Of a stretch of 64,000 nucleotides of DNA, positions 1 to 12,862 are shown piece by piece; the first letter of the stretch is position 1, and each line of letters opens with the position of its first letter. Location of the stretch: assembly GCA_028095005.1 (NCBI GenBank), contig CM051460.1, positions 66,565,676 to 66,629,675 of the forward strand, read 5' to 3'. Position numbers and translations under genes: made by a program. Below the pieces are notes generated by a model. It ran no database searches. It was not told the origin of the DNA and saw only the letters and a list, made by a program, of their open reading frames with translations. Origin of the DNA: Rhynchospora pubera. Taxonomy: Eukaryota > Streptophyta > Magnoliopsida > Poales > Cyperaceae.

Positions 1-431
1 AATGGTGACACCTGACGCCTAGGTTGCTGGCGGTCACAACGGCGACTAGCAGCAGCCCACTTCCTTTTCCTTTTTTTGGAGCCTTCTCGGTTTGATTTCC
101 TATCCTCTCTCTTTTCCTTTTTAATTTGTGTTGTTGATTAAATGAATTGGTGAGGCATGCTTTAATAGAACGATCCTAATCTGACCCTTGACAATTCTAA
201 GCCTAATTCGGCTTCTACAACAAGTGAAATAACTGGCAAGGGATTAACAAAATGAATGTTATTTAACAGTTAACACAGCCAGGTCTATTCAAGTTATTGG
301 TCATTGTTACTTCTGTAGGAAATGATTCTAACCTATTATTATCCTTTTTCCTGGTATTTTTTGTGACATAACAAAAGTATGAAATTTACATAATAACCTT
401 AATGCTTACTTTTTTTTGTTGGATTTTACAG

Positions 432-2447
432 AACTTTGCTGAAGAATTGCTCCATGAATTGTTAAAATCACGGAGGACCAAATCAGGTGCTTTTCTTTTT
501 CTGATGAATCTTGCAATGTAATAAATAGTTTTTCTGTTTCATTTTTAGCAAACTAATAACTATGAATACTTTTGTTTGCAAATTTAGTTGGAGATCCATA
601 CATGCCTAAAGGAGTACTCCTATGAAAAAGAGATGTTTGAAGTTAAAGGTGCTACTGATTTTAATCAGTTCTGATCTATTTCATTTGACCTCTTGAGAAA
701 TGGAAAAGGTGGCTACTCGCTCTTACTGCTTGATTTAAATTTTCAAATTTCACTTATTGCATGATATATTATTTTGATAATAGACTTATTTGACAACATT
801 AATGACCAATGCAGTGCTTACGGAAATAAAAGGATAAAAAAACTAATTTATAGATATCCCTTCTATTATTTTGATAGTGTGTGTATCAGTTTTGGTACCA
901 TTCCAAGTAGATTAATCATCTGATTTGAATAGTTAGCAGTGTAGTTTTACCGGCATTTGATTAGTAGCCTCCTCAAACTTCGCCAAATTTTCTGTAGTAT
1001 GTCTATATGACGAAGAACAAATCTATGATTTTATTATTATATTTTGATAATTTTTGAAGTACTTTTGTCGCTATTGTCAAGCATCTTTTTCCACTTTCTA
1101 ACTATTTGTTCTTTTATTTTTCATTTGAAGATAGCTAATGCTATTATCGTTTTTCTAACTGATGGTGTGCAGTTGTAGTCTAAATTATGATAACAAAACA
1201 AATGGCTTTCTCTGAGGAAGCTTTTTGGATGATAGATATATGATAGAGAAATAGAAACACAATTTTTTTAAATCATTAGTTTTATCCAAATGGGAGCTTT
1301 GGTAAATAACGTAAATGTATCAACTTCAAGAACCAAAATGACAGATTTGAAACTTTGGGGATTAATAGGGAATCTGCATATATAATTTAAAGACCAACTT
1401 GCATTTGTTGTATATACATTTTTTTAATATTACAGAACCGCACTTATCAAGAATGCCGCATCGACTAATCCTTCGTACCAGATCTACAAGGCCACTTTTT
1501 TGCCAGCTGAAAATTTCTTTTTCACATCCAAGGTAAGGCCTCTGTGCCTCTGTCCCAACAAATTGCTTCTCTAACGCTCCTAATATACTTCGATACCTTA
1601 GAACTGAAGGGAAAAAAATAAAATAATCGGGGATTGTAGACACTGATATTTTGTATCCTTGGCATATATAGCTCCAGTGTACCTCATTGTTGCAAATAAC
1701 AAACCAATTTTTATTGCTGTATTTGCAAAACAAGACTCAGCGGTTGATTAGTGTGATAAAAGAACTCTAGGAGGTATTGACAATTTTGCCTTTTAACTGT
1801 ACAAAGCACTTTTTAGCACAAATTGAATGTCAGGGTGTTGTTTTCAATTACCCAAAACCTGTTAATTAAAAGAATAAATAATATTTAGTCCCTTGCAACT
1901 GTTAATGTTTTGGTGTAATTGCAGAACTATAAAATGAATGACACATGAAGACAACTTAATTCAAAAATAATGACAAAGCACAATAGAGAGAAATAGACAA
2001 AGCACGGTAGGTTCTAAAATCTCCATCTCCATTGAATTTCTGTAAGTTCTAAAATCATTACTTTTCATTTCTTCTTTACTGAATTAGATATTTGGAGATT
2101 ACTTTTCCACTTTCTCCACCCTCCAACATCAAAGGAGAATTCTAATATTATTGTTGTTCGTTTTGTTTAGGTTGACAACCATAAATATCAAATCATGCCA
2201 CATGGACAGTCTATTTTTTGCGAGTTGTAAATGGTAATTCATCTGTCTTCTCAATTAAACGTTAAATACTACTAATGTGATTTTCTTCCTTATTTTTCTT
2301 TGCTTTTTATTACTTCAGGATAATTTATTTTTTAAAAAATAACAAGTTGTGTTTAGATTGTAAGATTTTAAATTTTGACGGTGATGTGCACAGGAGAAAT
2401 CAGATTCTATTGCAGAGGTTCAAAGAACTTCTGGTGAAAAGAAGTAA
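432..2447 (+). pseudogene. Exon-like gene fragments, unrecognised
   Basis: Four pieces are flanked by plausible AG/GT sites: 432-486, 588-648, 1436-1532 and 2394-2447. The third reads in one frame as about 32 residues including NPSYQIYKATF and ending at a strong GTAAGG donor. The last ends in a TAA stop after SGEKK. Joining the first to the second puts a stop inside the second, so the set is either decayed or wrongly joined. I do not recognise the family. The pieces could be captured fragments within a Helitron or remnants of a host gene whose 5' part lies before the window. Confidence 0.3.
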
Positions 2448-3012
2448 GAGGAAAAAGGTGACCTATTTTGTTATGGATATGAAAATTAAATTTATTCAAT
2501 GATTATGATGGCATGATGACGAGTTAGAGCTATCTAACTTTGAAAAGGGATACAATTTAGACAGTAAGAATTTGGTACAATCTCACAAAAAGTTTAGCTA
2601 TTTCACTCTAGATATTGTTTCACTAACCTTTGTATGTTCCAATAACTGAGGTAACTTCTTTCTCCTACTGCAGTGAATTAAAAGGTCGACATTAAACCAA
2701 AAATTATAGAGGGTTCCTTTCTAGCAGTCCAGACACAGCACAGCCGGCGCCCTCGCCGTTTATTAACTAAGGCAATTAACAAAACTATTTGTTTTCTCTA
2801 CTTTTGTTAAATCTCATGTTTTTTTTCAAAGGAAATTATGATAATGTATGTTAGGTATGCATGATGCATGTTTAGTTTTTATTACATTACTTGCATAATT
2901 AGGAACAAGCTATTTCTCTACAAAAAACAAACACAAAAAAAAAATCGCCAAATGATTAAAGAACCAAGAAACAAATCTAAATCAATAGTACGATCATCTC
3001 GCATTAACCTTA

Positions 3013-3041
3013 CATCGCGCGAAGCGCGATGTATTCACTAG
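3013..3041 (+). mobile_element. Helitron-type 3' terminus
   Basis: An 8-bp perfect stem (CATCGCGC, loop GAA, GCGCGATG) at 3013-3031 is followed six bases later by CTAG at 3038-3041, and the next base is T. A short GC-rich hairpin just before a CTRR end that abuts T is the diagnostic 3' end of plant Helitrons. No 5' TC terminus was identified. Confidence 0.6.
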
Positions 3042-3253
3042 TTCTATTTAAAGTGAACCTACATTGAGAGGTTCAAGAACCTTCCGCTATTAAAATTTAT
3101 AGTTTTCGATATTTTCATTATTTACTTCCTCCGATTCACATACATTCAAAATTAAACTGACCACCGACACCGACTATTTTTAGTGTAAGCCGAGACATTT
3201 AAAGTTAATTCGAGAAATATATCTTTTTTTTTATGGATGATGCATTCATTAAC

Positions 3254-3603
3254 CACTACACGAAAATATCTGACCTGTAACGGTTAATAAGATCAAATAC
3301 TAACGGGCATGCAACCGTCACAGTAGCCCCCGTTACTAATCTTTATAATAACCGTCACAATTTTGCCGTCAGGAAGGAGCAATTTGGTAACGGTTAATAC
3401 AAAGTAACCGTTACAGATAGCGGTATCTTCATAACGGTTATTGTAAAGAAACCGTTACAGAAGAGTCCTAGGAAGTAACCGTTATAAAACTGCTTACTTT
3501 TATATTTTTTGTTTGTTTTTGTAACGGTTATTATCGAATAACCGTTATCGTTTATGAAGCTCTGTAACGGTTATTAGGTAATAACCGTTACAAAAGGTCA
3601 TTA
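3254..3603. repeat. CACTA left terminus and subterminal repeat array
   Basis: Starts with the CACTA terminal repeat. It then holds several copies of TAACGGTTA paired with TAACCGTTA across 3-10 nt, forming small palindromes (for example around 3389-3420, 3432-3460, 3521-3548 and 3562-3592). In En/Spm such subterminal motifs bind the element's TNPA protein; that role is inferred here by analogy. Confidence 0.85.
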
Positions 3604-5085
3604 ATTAAAAAAAAAATTATTGTTTTCTGTGGCTAGCCCCTGTTGCTAGCCGAAATAAGTGCATGCATGCATGTGTACCAATTGGTACAGATCTCAATCA
3701 AAATATATCAATCAACAATAATATAAATCAACCTAAAAATTGTTGTTTTCTGTGGCTAGCCCCTGTTGCTAGCCAAAATATAATCGAAAGTATAAAACAA
3801 TAATGCTCTACAATAATGCAAATCAAACAATAATCCTCTATCCACCAAACAATACCCTGTACATGAATTGCATTACATCATCCACTACCTCTCCAATATG
3901 TTGTTCTTCATAAGGTTCTCCGACTGGTTCGATTCTCTGCAATTGATTATAGACAAACCAAAACATATTACGAGTGTCCTAAATTTTATAGTATTGGTAA
4001 CTCTGAACCCTAAATCGTAAAACCTAAACTCTAATTCTATATTTGAAATAAATAAATACCTGAGGTATTTCTCCGACTTCCACCACATGGTTCAATACGT
4101 ATCTCATGGCGACCAATGTGAAGTATCCACACTCGACATTCCCTTTCTGTTTCGGACACTAAGATCAAAATTCAAAATAATAGTTATGATTTTTAATAAT
4201 TGCACCCATTCTAATTTTAAGAACTTAATTCAAAATAATCGTACCGGTATTTCGAACCATGTAAACAACCGGCCACCACGATGACTTTTTTGAAACTTTT
4301 CCATCAGGTAATTTTTATATGCCCTGCATGCAATTCAAATTATTCTATCAATTCCAAAATGACATCATTATTTTACGAATTTAGAAACAAAAACTTACAT
4401 AATTATGAACGGCTTAATCGATAACAACGAGGGTACGTCTTCGCGTACCAAAGAATCTAAGAAATGAATCTCTAGTTTGTTGATATTAATAAGAAGAATT
4501 GTCCAATGAAACCTGTATTTGAGATTAATTATTATTAACATCAAGTATCAAATATCAAGAAATAGATTAAAGGTTTCAACTATCTAGTTTCTGTATAAGA
4601 AATATCAAGAAAGCAAGAGGAGACACAATACATGATTTGCCAAAAGACACAATTTGCTCACTTGCTCATCTACATTATAACTTTGAACTTTTGAATATAC
4701 AGTTATTATTAACATGGATGGAAAATTAGAAAGTATTTGATTAGTCTTTATTAGTTAAACAATATTGTCTTACCCCTGGTTATACGGCAAAAGAAAGTAC
4801 TCGCATGGCCAATTTACGAACGTGTTCTTCAAGTAATCCACTGCGGCCCCCTTTTCTTCCATTACTTTAGCTTCAGCCAAGAGATCAGGATCCAATATGG
4901 TGATTTTGTTAGAGTACCCTAATCCTTTTGAAAGTTGGACCATCCAATACCTGCATTCATAGATGTCACTTGAATTTGTTCTTCCATTATTTTGGTTTGG
5001 TTTTACTGGTGCCTGTCTTAAGGAGAAGCACAATACCTTGCTCCCATTGTAATTTATGGGTGAACCAAAGAAAACTGAAGGAAAC

Positions 5086-6244
5086 TGTGACACCCCGTCG
5101 AATACTGTAACTGGACAATACACGATGGAGTGTCCGCCGCGGATACCTGCTGCACCCGCAAGGCTTACTAATACTTAATTTACCAATTAATATTGATTCT
5201 ACTCAAATAATATACCGATCAATTAGAAATTTATAGTTAATTACTTAAATATAAAGTAAATCCTATAAAGGCCTGGTATTTTGGATTACTAACCACAATA
5301 TCCAATGGTCTGCTACTCGTCTTGCTGTCCAGCACTTGCTCTGAAACCTGGAACCCACAACCAATAGTGGAAAACAATGCAAAAAGCACGGAATGAGATA
5401 AATAAAATTTATCTCAGTACGGTATTCAGTTCCAGCCACTTGAGTTTTGATTATCATGTGTTGGAACTAAATACAAGACTGAGTCAAATTAATTCCAAAT
5501 CAAATTTCATTTCTTTTTATTTCAAATAACATTAAAACTAGACTTTCAATCAAGCAATGCAATTAGACAAATAAATTCAATACTCTTAGAAATCAATTTC
5601 TTTTCTTTGAATTCAAAATATGACAATTATCATTTCAATTACCTGAACAAATAATTAATAACTTGTTTCCAATAGAAATAGCAAGGTCAAATCAATTCAA
5701 TCAATGCAATATGAAATATGAGCTCGGCATCAATTCCATAACAATTCAAATATCAATGTATAGCAAAAGCCGACTCATTTGGTTGGACAATTACCTAATA
5801 TGCAAGTCTGGTTTATCACAAGTCAATCATTTCAGTCATTTCCTTCAGATACCGACCCTATAGATGGATGCCAACGGCCAATTCAATTCATACATAATTC
5901 AATCAATTAAATCATCAAAATGTACAAGCAAGCTGGGAACACTCACACTCCGGTCCATTCCAGACTAGACCTACTGAGTCCCGGTACATAAGCGCTTATT
6001 ACACGGTGCTTGGTAGGATGGGTCATGACTCCACCTCCAAACATTACGAGTGTCTATCTCAACCACACAAGTTGTACTTACCTCAATCAAATCACATTTC
6101 AATCGAATACCATTCAATATGTCACTTTCCAACATTTCAATCGGATACCATTCAATATGCCACTTTCCAATCATGCATCAATATACAATTTCACAAAATG
6201 ATCTCACGAACAAAATTCCAATTATGAATTCAGAATGCATAATG

Positions 6245-6290
<46 letters not shown>

Positions 6291-8008
6291 TAATAACAAT
6301 AATCAGAATACATATCACATATAATTAAAACTCAAGTGAAATCCGTACATGTTAGCAAGGCAAAATCCAAAGCAAAAGCAAGCAAGCAAAATAATTCTAC
6401 AGTGGCTCTGTCAAGTCAGCTGCTCCTAATTCCGACACATAACCACCCAACTCTAAAACAAATATAAATCTCCTTTTAATTTTATAACACCTAATGTATG
6501 CTACTTAATTTTTTTATAAATTAGAAACTATACTATCATGCATATATGTCATGATTATACCATGCATTTACTAGACTCAATAGTCGTAAGTCATGCAACT
6601 CATTTATAGATCATGTAACTCATTTAACAAATGTAAGAATGTACAACTATTATAAATCATGCTATGCATTATGTAACTAAATGTCATCTTAGAATATTAG
6701 GCATTTCTAAGACACCATGCAATGAAATGTATACTAGTGTATGACCTCTGTTTTTAAAAATCTAAATCAACATGCAAACTATTTTATTAAACTTCTTTTA
6801 TAACCTCAACCATGCATGGCAATAATTCAATATAATTATTCATATTGTTAAATGGTCTTTTAAATCCATATGTTTAAATATCCAAGACATGCCATTCGAC
6901 TCAAATGGTATGACCTTGTACCAAATACGCATCCGACCACACATGCAATGCAATATTAATCTTTATACTTTCTAAGCAATTCCAATAAACATGATTTATC
7001 AATTTTACTAATCCATTATCTAATTTTAAATACACATGCATGTATGATAAAATTAAACCTTAAAATCCATAAAAATCCAGATTATAACACAATCAACAAT
7101 TATCCCCATGCAAATACATGACATGCAAAACTTCTGATTTATCTTTTATATGCATGAAAATCATCTTTTTTTTTTTATTAAAAACCATACAAGATCTAAA
7201 TCTATTCAATACCATATGCTTACTAATTCCAATATTTCATAAAATTCCTAAATATCCAACATTTATCAAAGCAATCAATCCATTCATCAATTGATGACAT
7301 ATCAACACAAGTATTCAATCCAACACAAATTCCCATTACTCAAATTACACATACTAATTAGATTTCGTGAAATTCTCGATAAATCCTAGAAATCCAATAC
7401 ACATGCAATTGGCAAGAAAATGATAATTAACTCAAGAAAATTGGGAAAGATAGCTTTTATACCATAAATCAATGAAAATAAATGCTTACTTAATTTCGGC
7501 TAAAGACCGATGACGCAAGAAAGAGGCGAATTCGCTATTTCTCTATTTTCACCACTTATTCCCGGCAAAACCTTGCAAGTCCACTTGGAAATCGACGGAG
7601 AGGGCCGTAGAGTGCTCCAAGTCGAACGGCGGCCAAATCCGACGAGTTCGCTTCGATTTTCGAAAAACTTCCGTCGAGAAATACGACGAGGAGAGGCCAC
7701 CAATCAACGATCCGAAGGTAGATAGTGCAAGAGGGCGGTGAGGCGAACACGTGAATACTTCGTCCGGTGAAACGGCGGAGAAATGGTGGGGATTGAGTTT
7801 GAGGGGAGGGGCTCGGTTTGGGAGAGAAGAGAGGCGCAAGCCTCTCTGTTGGTTCGAAAGAAAAGAGAGAGAGAGAGAGAGCTGGGTCCCCTTTTATTTC
7901 CGATTTTTTATTATTATTTTTTTTTAAGGTTATCACAGAAACAAAGTTTTTTTAGAACCTCATTTGAAGAGAATGATATATGGTTACCCCCAAAATTGGG
8001 GTGTAACA
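5086..8008 (-). mobile_element. Probable solo LTR of a Ty3/gypsy (Tekay/Del-like) retrotransposon
   Basis: On the minus strand the segment runs from TGTTACACCCC to GGGGTGTCACA, giving TG...CA ends with short inverted repeats. Inside, on the minus strand, a CT-rich tract and a GC-rich leader (about 7880-7500) resemble the R/U5 part of long chromovirus LTRs, and it contains no protein domain. The flanking 5-mers (GAAAC and AAGAA) do not match, so the target duplication is lost or the borders are off. It lies inside intron 4 of the CACTA second gene, whose exons resume on both sides. Family assignment is from general appearance only. Confidence 0.45.
6243..6302. repeat. (AAT)n microsatellite
   Basis: Trinucleotide tract of TAA/ATA units, about 55-60 bp, slightly degenerate at the right end, inside the probable solo LTR. 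Confidence 0.9.
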
Positions 8009-8633
8009 AAGAAAAGCAGCCATCATTTTTTTATACTAAAATTGATCTTGTCTTTTAACTCACAAAATTCAGTCCCAATTAAAATAGAAGGGTAATATTG
8101 TCCTTCTCTGAATTAAAGAGAAGGTTACTATCATTAATCTTATACATGCATTAATTTCAAATTCTGGAGCAAGTTATCTTCATTTTCATACACTAGCACA
8201 TGAAAATATAAGATCGGTAGCTAAACACTCAAGTTCACCTTAACATTCTTTTTTTGTTTTAAGTTTAGTTTTGCTTTTCTGTTTAGAAATTTTTTAAATT
8301 GAAAATGAAAATTTATGATTATTTAATCCCTTAATAAATGAAATTTTATGATATTTAAAAATATTTTTGTTCCACCGTTCTTCTTATTTTAATGTGTTTT
8401 CTTTTGAAGTGCGTTAGACGTGCCCAACAGTTATGAGTGTGCAGTGGAGGTGACAGAGATAGGAGGCATTGCAGTGGAGGTGAGGGATATAGGAGAGTGG
8501 ACAGTGGTCGTAGCCTTATGATGGACTCAGCAAGAAAGACGAGAGGGGGCAGATTGAAAGAGAAGGGATGCATTTTTCTATTTTTTTTCCCACCGAGGCT
8601 AACAATGGGCCCACGATAGAAGACATGATTTTG

Positions 8634-8707
8634 ATCCTTATTTTGCACTCGAGTCGACTGAACCAGACATATCCTTATTTTGCACTCGAGTCGACTGAAC
8701 CAGACAT
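8634..8707. repeat. 37-bp tandem duplication
   Basis: Two adjacent identical 37-bp units (8634-8670 and 8671-8707), each containing CTCGAGTCGAC, in the CACTA intron downstream of the second gene's exon 4. Confidence 0.9.
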
Positions 8708-11700
8708 GATTTTAATCTGAAAGCCAAAAACTAACTCTTCCCTTTGTTATATACTATGATTGTCGTGTCTGTTATCTTATTTATCCTTTTCAAATTCTTT
8801 CAGCTAACAAACATGGAAGCACGTCTTGATGAAAATAAATAAAAATATTAAGTTTGAAGATTTTACCAGGAGTACATCTTGATGATTGATATGCACAATT
8901 CTTCTCTTTTGAAACATTCGATGATGTCATCTAGGTTAAGGTTGAACTTGACCTCATCGTCGTGTGTACCCCACGGATTGCACTCGAACAGTTCAAAATT
9001 TTCCTCTCCTTGTGGTGTGAGAATCAAAAGGTCATATACTGCGCGTTCTGATTTAGAAAGTCCAGCAATAACCTTTTTTGAGAGGAGCGGTTTGCGACCA
9101 ATACCCGAACCTGCACTTGTCACCTTCTTGTTCTCTTTTTTTGGTTTCTCCTTTTTTGTTTTCTCCTTCCCCTTCTCTTTCTCTTTGCCCTTCTCTTTCT
9201 CTCTCTCTTTGCCCTTCTCTTTCTCTCTCTCTTTGCCCTTCTCTTTCTCTCTCTCTTTGCCCTTCTCTTTCTCTTTGCTCTTATTCTACATTCAAGTTCA
9301 TCACTTTTTGTAATCAAAACGAGTATTAATAATATTAGAGATGTATTTGTAAAATAAAATTTTGATAAATCAAGAGATACCTGTCCCCGTATCTCCACAT
9401 CCTTTCTCGGCCATGGGAATCGACCCCCCTTACTAATGCCTAATTCCTCTTGCAGTGACAAACAAGGGAGAAGCCAATTACGGTACTCGTCGAATACGTT
9501 GTCAAGCTGGATTAGAGCACACAAAGGAGATAGAGGCTCACAGTGTACGATCTGACCCGGAAAAGACGGCAAGAGAAGTCCCTCGGCCACGTGCACCCGC
9601 TCATTCTGACTATCGTAGTGGTAGAGATCGCAAGGTATGGGTTCCTGAAAATTGCACATAGATATAAATCGCACATATTTTTTTAAATATAAACAAATTC
9701 ACTACTTTATAATAAATTCTAAAATGAATTGAACCTGATCAATGCCAATAGGATCTGGAGGCATATAACATGAAGCAACTGTTCGAAATAATTGATCATT
9801 GGGCATTGCTGAGTCAACCTCGATCGAATGAAATGGCGGCGATGGCGTCACGAAGTGCGGCTGAGAAGGAATCTGTACTCCAGTGGAGGCCAACCATCCC
9901 TGGATCTCCCTATAACACTCCTGCATAATGGTATCCCTCACCTCCGACGACGCCATCAATTCTTGTTTACATTTCTCTGTGACCTGTTTGACCAACTCAT
10001 CCATAGAAACCTGTGGCATGCATCCTTCATGCAAAGGTCGTCTCGGCTTTCTATCGTACAAATTTTCTTTCTTGGTCCATGCGGATGTTCCTCTCATTCT
10101 ACCCGAATGCTCTGGCTTCTCAACCGCCCGACTTAGGACTTCACTAGGGTGGATGGACCCGGAATTGAGTTCTTGAGTCAAACCAGGTAACCGGCAGAAT
10201 GCTTCACAAGTTGTCTTATCTGATTGGGGGATGGTGTAAGTACCCTTTGTCTCAGTGGACACAGCCCTTCCCCTGAAATACCTTTGAGACCTCGGCTCTA
10301 AGTCACTGATGGTGATGCTAGTGGAACCTACCCCCTCTGAAGTAGATTGCACCACAATTTTGTCAGTTGGTTTCCACTTCTTCTTAGCTGTTTTATAGCC
10401 ACCAGAACCTATCCTGTGAGGCATGTCCCACCTCTTTCTCAATTCCTGACCTTTCTTACGCTTTGCTTCAAATTCTGGAGTACCCCTCTTAAGGCAAAAC
10501 TCCTCCCACTACTGTGGTGTGATTGGAAATAGATCGCACGGGTTTTTGGGATTTTGAGGATCAAAGTTATGAATAAATTCAAAAGCAAGCCTACTCCTAT
10601 AGGCTCTATGACTATTGCCCATAACTGCGAGAACTTTCTTCTTTGCATCATCTGTTGCAATTTTGAACACTCTCTGCGACAAATTTAATAGTAAACACAA
10701 GTTAGAAGTTATAAATATTGCTGTTGTATGTATAACATTATTGTCCCTCCCCCCCCCCCAACAATGTAAATCCACCTCTGTTTCTATGCATTGCTGTTTC
10801 TGAAATTTGCTGTTGAGTTTATTAACATTGCACTATTGTCATAGTTATAGTTTCTGAAACTTGCATTACTTTAGAACCCATATTAATGTTATAAAAGTGC
10901 TTAAAATGCTACTTAGCTCAGGAATAAAAAGGCTACAAATACCAGAACTACCCCCGAAAGGAACAAATCGAAACACAAGTAAGAGGCATAATAGAGCACA
11001 AGTTCTGTTTACATACCTTGATCTCCCTCCACATGTCTTCCTTGTCTTCTTTTGAAACATCCTTGCCCCAGTTATCAATGGTGATCGGCACTCTTAGTTT
11101 AGCGAGATATGCGCAGAAGGTACCGAATTTCTTAACCGATTTTTCATCACCTTCTGGAAGTCCTTCCTTGTCAAACTTAATGCTAAAAGGATACCCTTTA
11201 GCCCTTAGCTTCCTAAACTCTTCCATCCTGGTCCTACTTCTTTTGATTTGTTCTTGCCAATCCAATTCATTTTCTTCTTTATCAACCTGTTCTTCATGAT
11301 CTGATTGTTCTCCTTCAGACATATCTATTCAAGCAATAAACAATGATGGAACAAATTTTAGTAAGTAATTGATGCTTGTTTTATTATATTTAAAACTAAC
11401 ATATTAAATTTGAAAGAGTTTTATGTGATCCAAACTTATTCAGACATATCTATGTGATCCTTCAGACATATCTATGTGATCCAAACTTATTCACTGGATA
11501 TCAAGTGGTGGAAGAGTTTTTTTCTTTTTTGTCCTTTTCTTTTCCTTGTATCATTTGGTATTTAGTAAGTGCATTTTCAGGACACAAGAATACAAGAAGC
11601 GGCCTTCTTTTGTCTGGATTCACACTCAATAAATTAATTTGCAAGATTATTTTATTTTTTTTCTTTTTTGAGTTGTATAATTCAATAGCTTCAATGTGAA

Positions 11701-11858
11701 GATCAGCACTATGATAATGAGTGTCATTGTAGGAATGAGTGTTATTTGAAAAAACCTAGATGAACCAGCAACAACAGAATTTAAAAGGCCAATAAATAAT
11801 AATTAAATGAACACAAGATCTAATTACCTGAGAGGCAAGTACAGGTTGCACGAGGGTT

Positions 11859-12340
11859 TGAGACTGAGGCAAGTACAACTTTGTGCAGATGGATACTTTG
11901 AGACTGAGGCAAGTACAACTTTGTGCAGATGGATACTTTGAGACTGAGGCGAAAATGTCAAGAGCCCAACTGATCACATAAAACCACAGAAACTTAACTG
12001 AGGCGAAAATGCTAACCTAACTGATCACATAAAACCACAAAAACCAAAAAAATAAATAAATAAACTTATTAGTTTCAACATCAATCCAACATAATCATTG
12101 CCCATCTCAAAAATAAGTCAACTCTTGAGCAAAGCTCACCTCAAAAGTAGCAGGAATGCTAGGTTACCCGCCATACTTTGCTTGTGTCTCAGCTTTGGTA
12201 AGGAAACCCTTGGAACGCCTCTCAGCAAGCTCCAGTGTCACAGTATATTCCTTTTGCAAAAGATTAAGAGATAAGTCAAAACTAGTGTCACAGTATATTC
12301 CTTTTGCAAAAGATTAAGAGATAAACAAAAGGAAAAGAAA
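11859..12340. repeat. Short tandem duplications in CACTA spacer
   Basis: A 40-bp unit beginning with TTGAGACTGAGG is repeated about twice at 11859-11938. A second block containing CAGTATATTCCTTTTGC recurs 50 bp apart (12241 and 12291). These lie between the two CACTA genes and code for nothing recognisable. Confidence 0.85.
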
Positions 12341-12397
12341 TGAACTAGTAAATTCAGTGTTATTATTAACACATGTGTTATTTTGCAACGGTTTATA

Positions 12398-12600
12398 CTT
12401 TTTTTTTTTGGGAAATCGGTGGGGAGCGCCCACCACTCTTCTAAAGGAAGAGCATCCAGAATTAAAACTAACAAAACAAATCAACTACAAGCAAAGAATT
12501 AATACTAGCACCCCTCAATGACGTTGACGCATTATTACAACACAGCCCAAAGCATCAAATAACAATCCACCAACTAGGATGGTACCATACAACCTAACCA
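12398..12600 (-). mobile_element. LINE-like 3' end with poly(A)
   Basis: On the minus strand the sequence ends in CCCCACCGATTTCCC followed by a run of A, the typical look of a plant LINE 3' UTR and tail. The upstream limit is not clear. It lies in the spacer between the two CACTA genes. Confidence 0.4.
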
Positions 12601-12809
12601 AATCGTCAGATAACCAAAAAAAGGAAGCTTCAGTTTCCTCCTATTTTTTGGTAGATTTTTATTTTTCAATAAATGCAGCTGCATCATCCAACACAAGTTA
12701 TCCATAACTAAAAGTTATCAAAACAGCAATCAATTTTCAAACAAATTACCTAATTGCTCAATTGTAAACAAATAATGTTGCTATTCTAGTTTCCCAAAAA
12801 TATAGATCC

Positions 12810-12811
<2 letters not shown>

Positions 12812-12860
<49 letters not shown>
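12812..12860. repeat. (AG)n microsatellite
   Basis: About 48 bp of AG dinucleotides. On the minus strand this is a CT tract upstream of the second CACTA gene, in the position of a leader or promoter. Confidence 0.95.

Positions 12861-12862
<2 letters not shown>

Larger units (their letters stand above)
1..3041. other. AT-rich region with exon-like fragments, possibly a Helitron body
   Basis: No complete gene is visible. Short stretches with good splice-site borders occur on the + strand (described separately), in AT-rich intron-like DNA. Because a Helitron-type 3' end lies at 3041, the region could be the body of a Helitron that captured gene fragments. The matching 5' end is not visible and may lie outside the window. 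It could equally be the 3' part of a decayed host gene that a Helitron landed in. Confidence 0.35.
3838..11322 (-). pseudogene. CACTA second gene (TNPA-like ORF2) with C-terminal Ulp1/C48 protease domain, nine exons, one nonsense codon
   Basis: Reconstructed exons on the minus strand: 11322-11017, 10673-9735, 9644-9381, 9285-8867, 4950-4774, 4512-4399, 4323-4245, 4158-4060 and 3936-3838. All have GT/AG borders, and the codon phases agree at every junction, giving 832 codons. The N-terminus is acidic (MSEGEQSDHEEQ). Exon 2 resembles the second ORF of plant CACTA elements. Exon 4 has 24-bp repeats coding Lys/Glu-rich units. Exons 5-8 resemble a Ulp1-type cysteine protease with the expected residues: His in FHWTILLI, Asp in FLDSL, Gln in CPKQ and Cys in VECGYF. 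An in-frame TAG at 10509-10511 between PQ and WEEF breaks the frame. It fits a CAG to TAG transition. Intron 4 (8866-4951) holds the likely solo LTR. This is an exon model from sequence, not transcript data. Confidence 0.72.

Noticed and set aside
5086..8008. TIR DNA transposon with TGTGACACCCC ends
   Set aside because: TG...CA ends and the long LTR-like leader fit an LTR better, although the missing target duplication leaves this open.
8650..8700. Cloning-vector polylinker (CTCGAGTCGAC)
   Set aside because: The sites lie inside a natural 37-bp tandem duplication with no vector sequence around them.
9120..9284. Arg/Lys-rich tail (KRERKRRA repeats) as part of the CACTA protein
   Set aside because: The phase-consistent spliced frame reads Lys/Glu-rich units instead; the basic reading is the unspliced, wrong frame.
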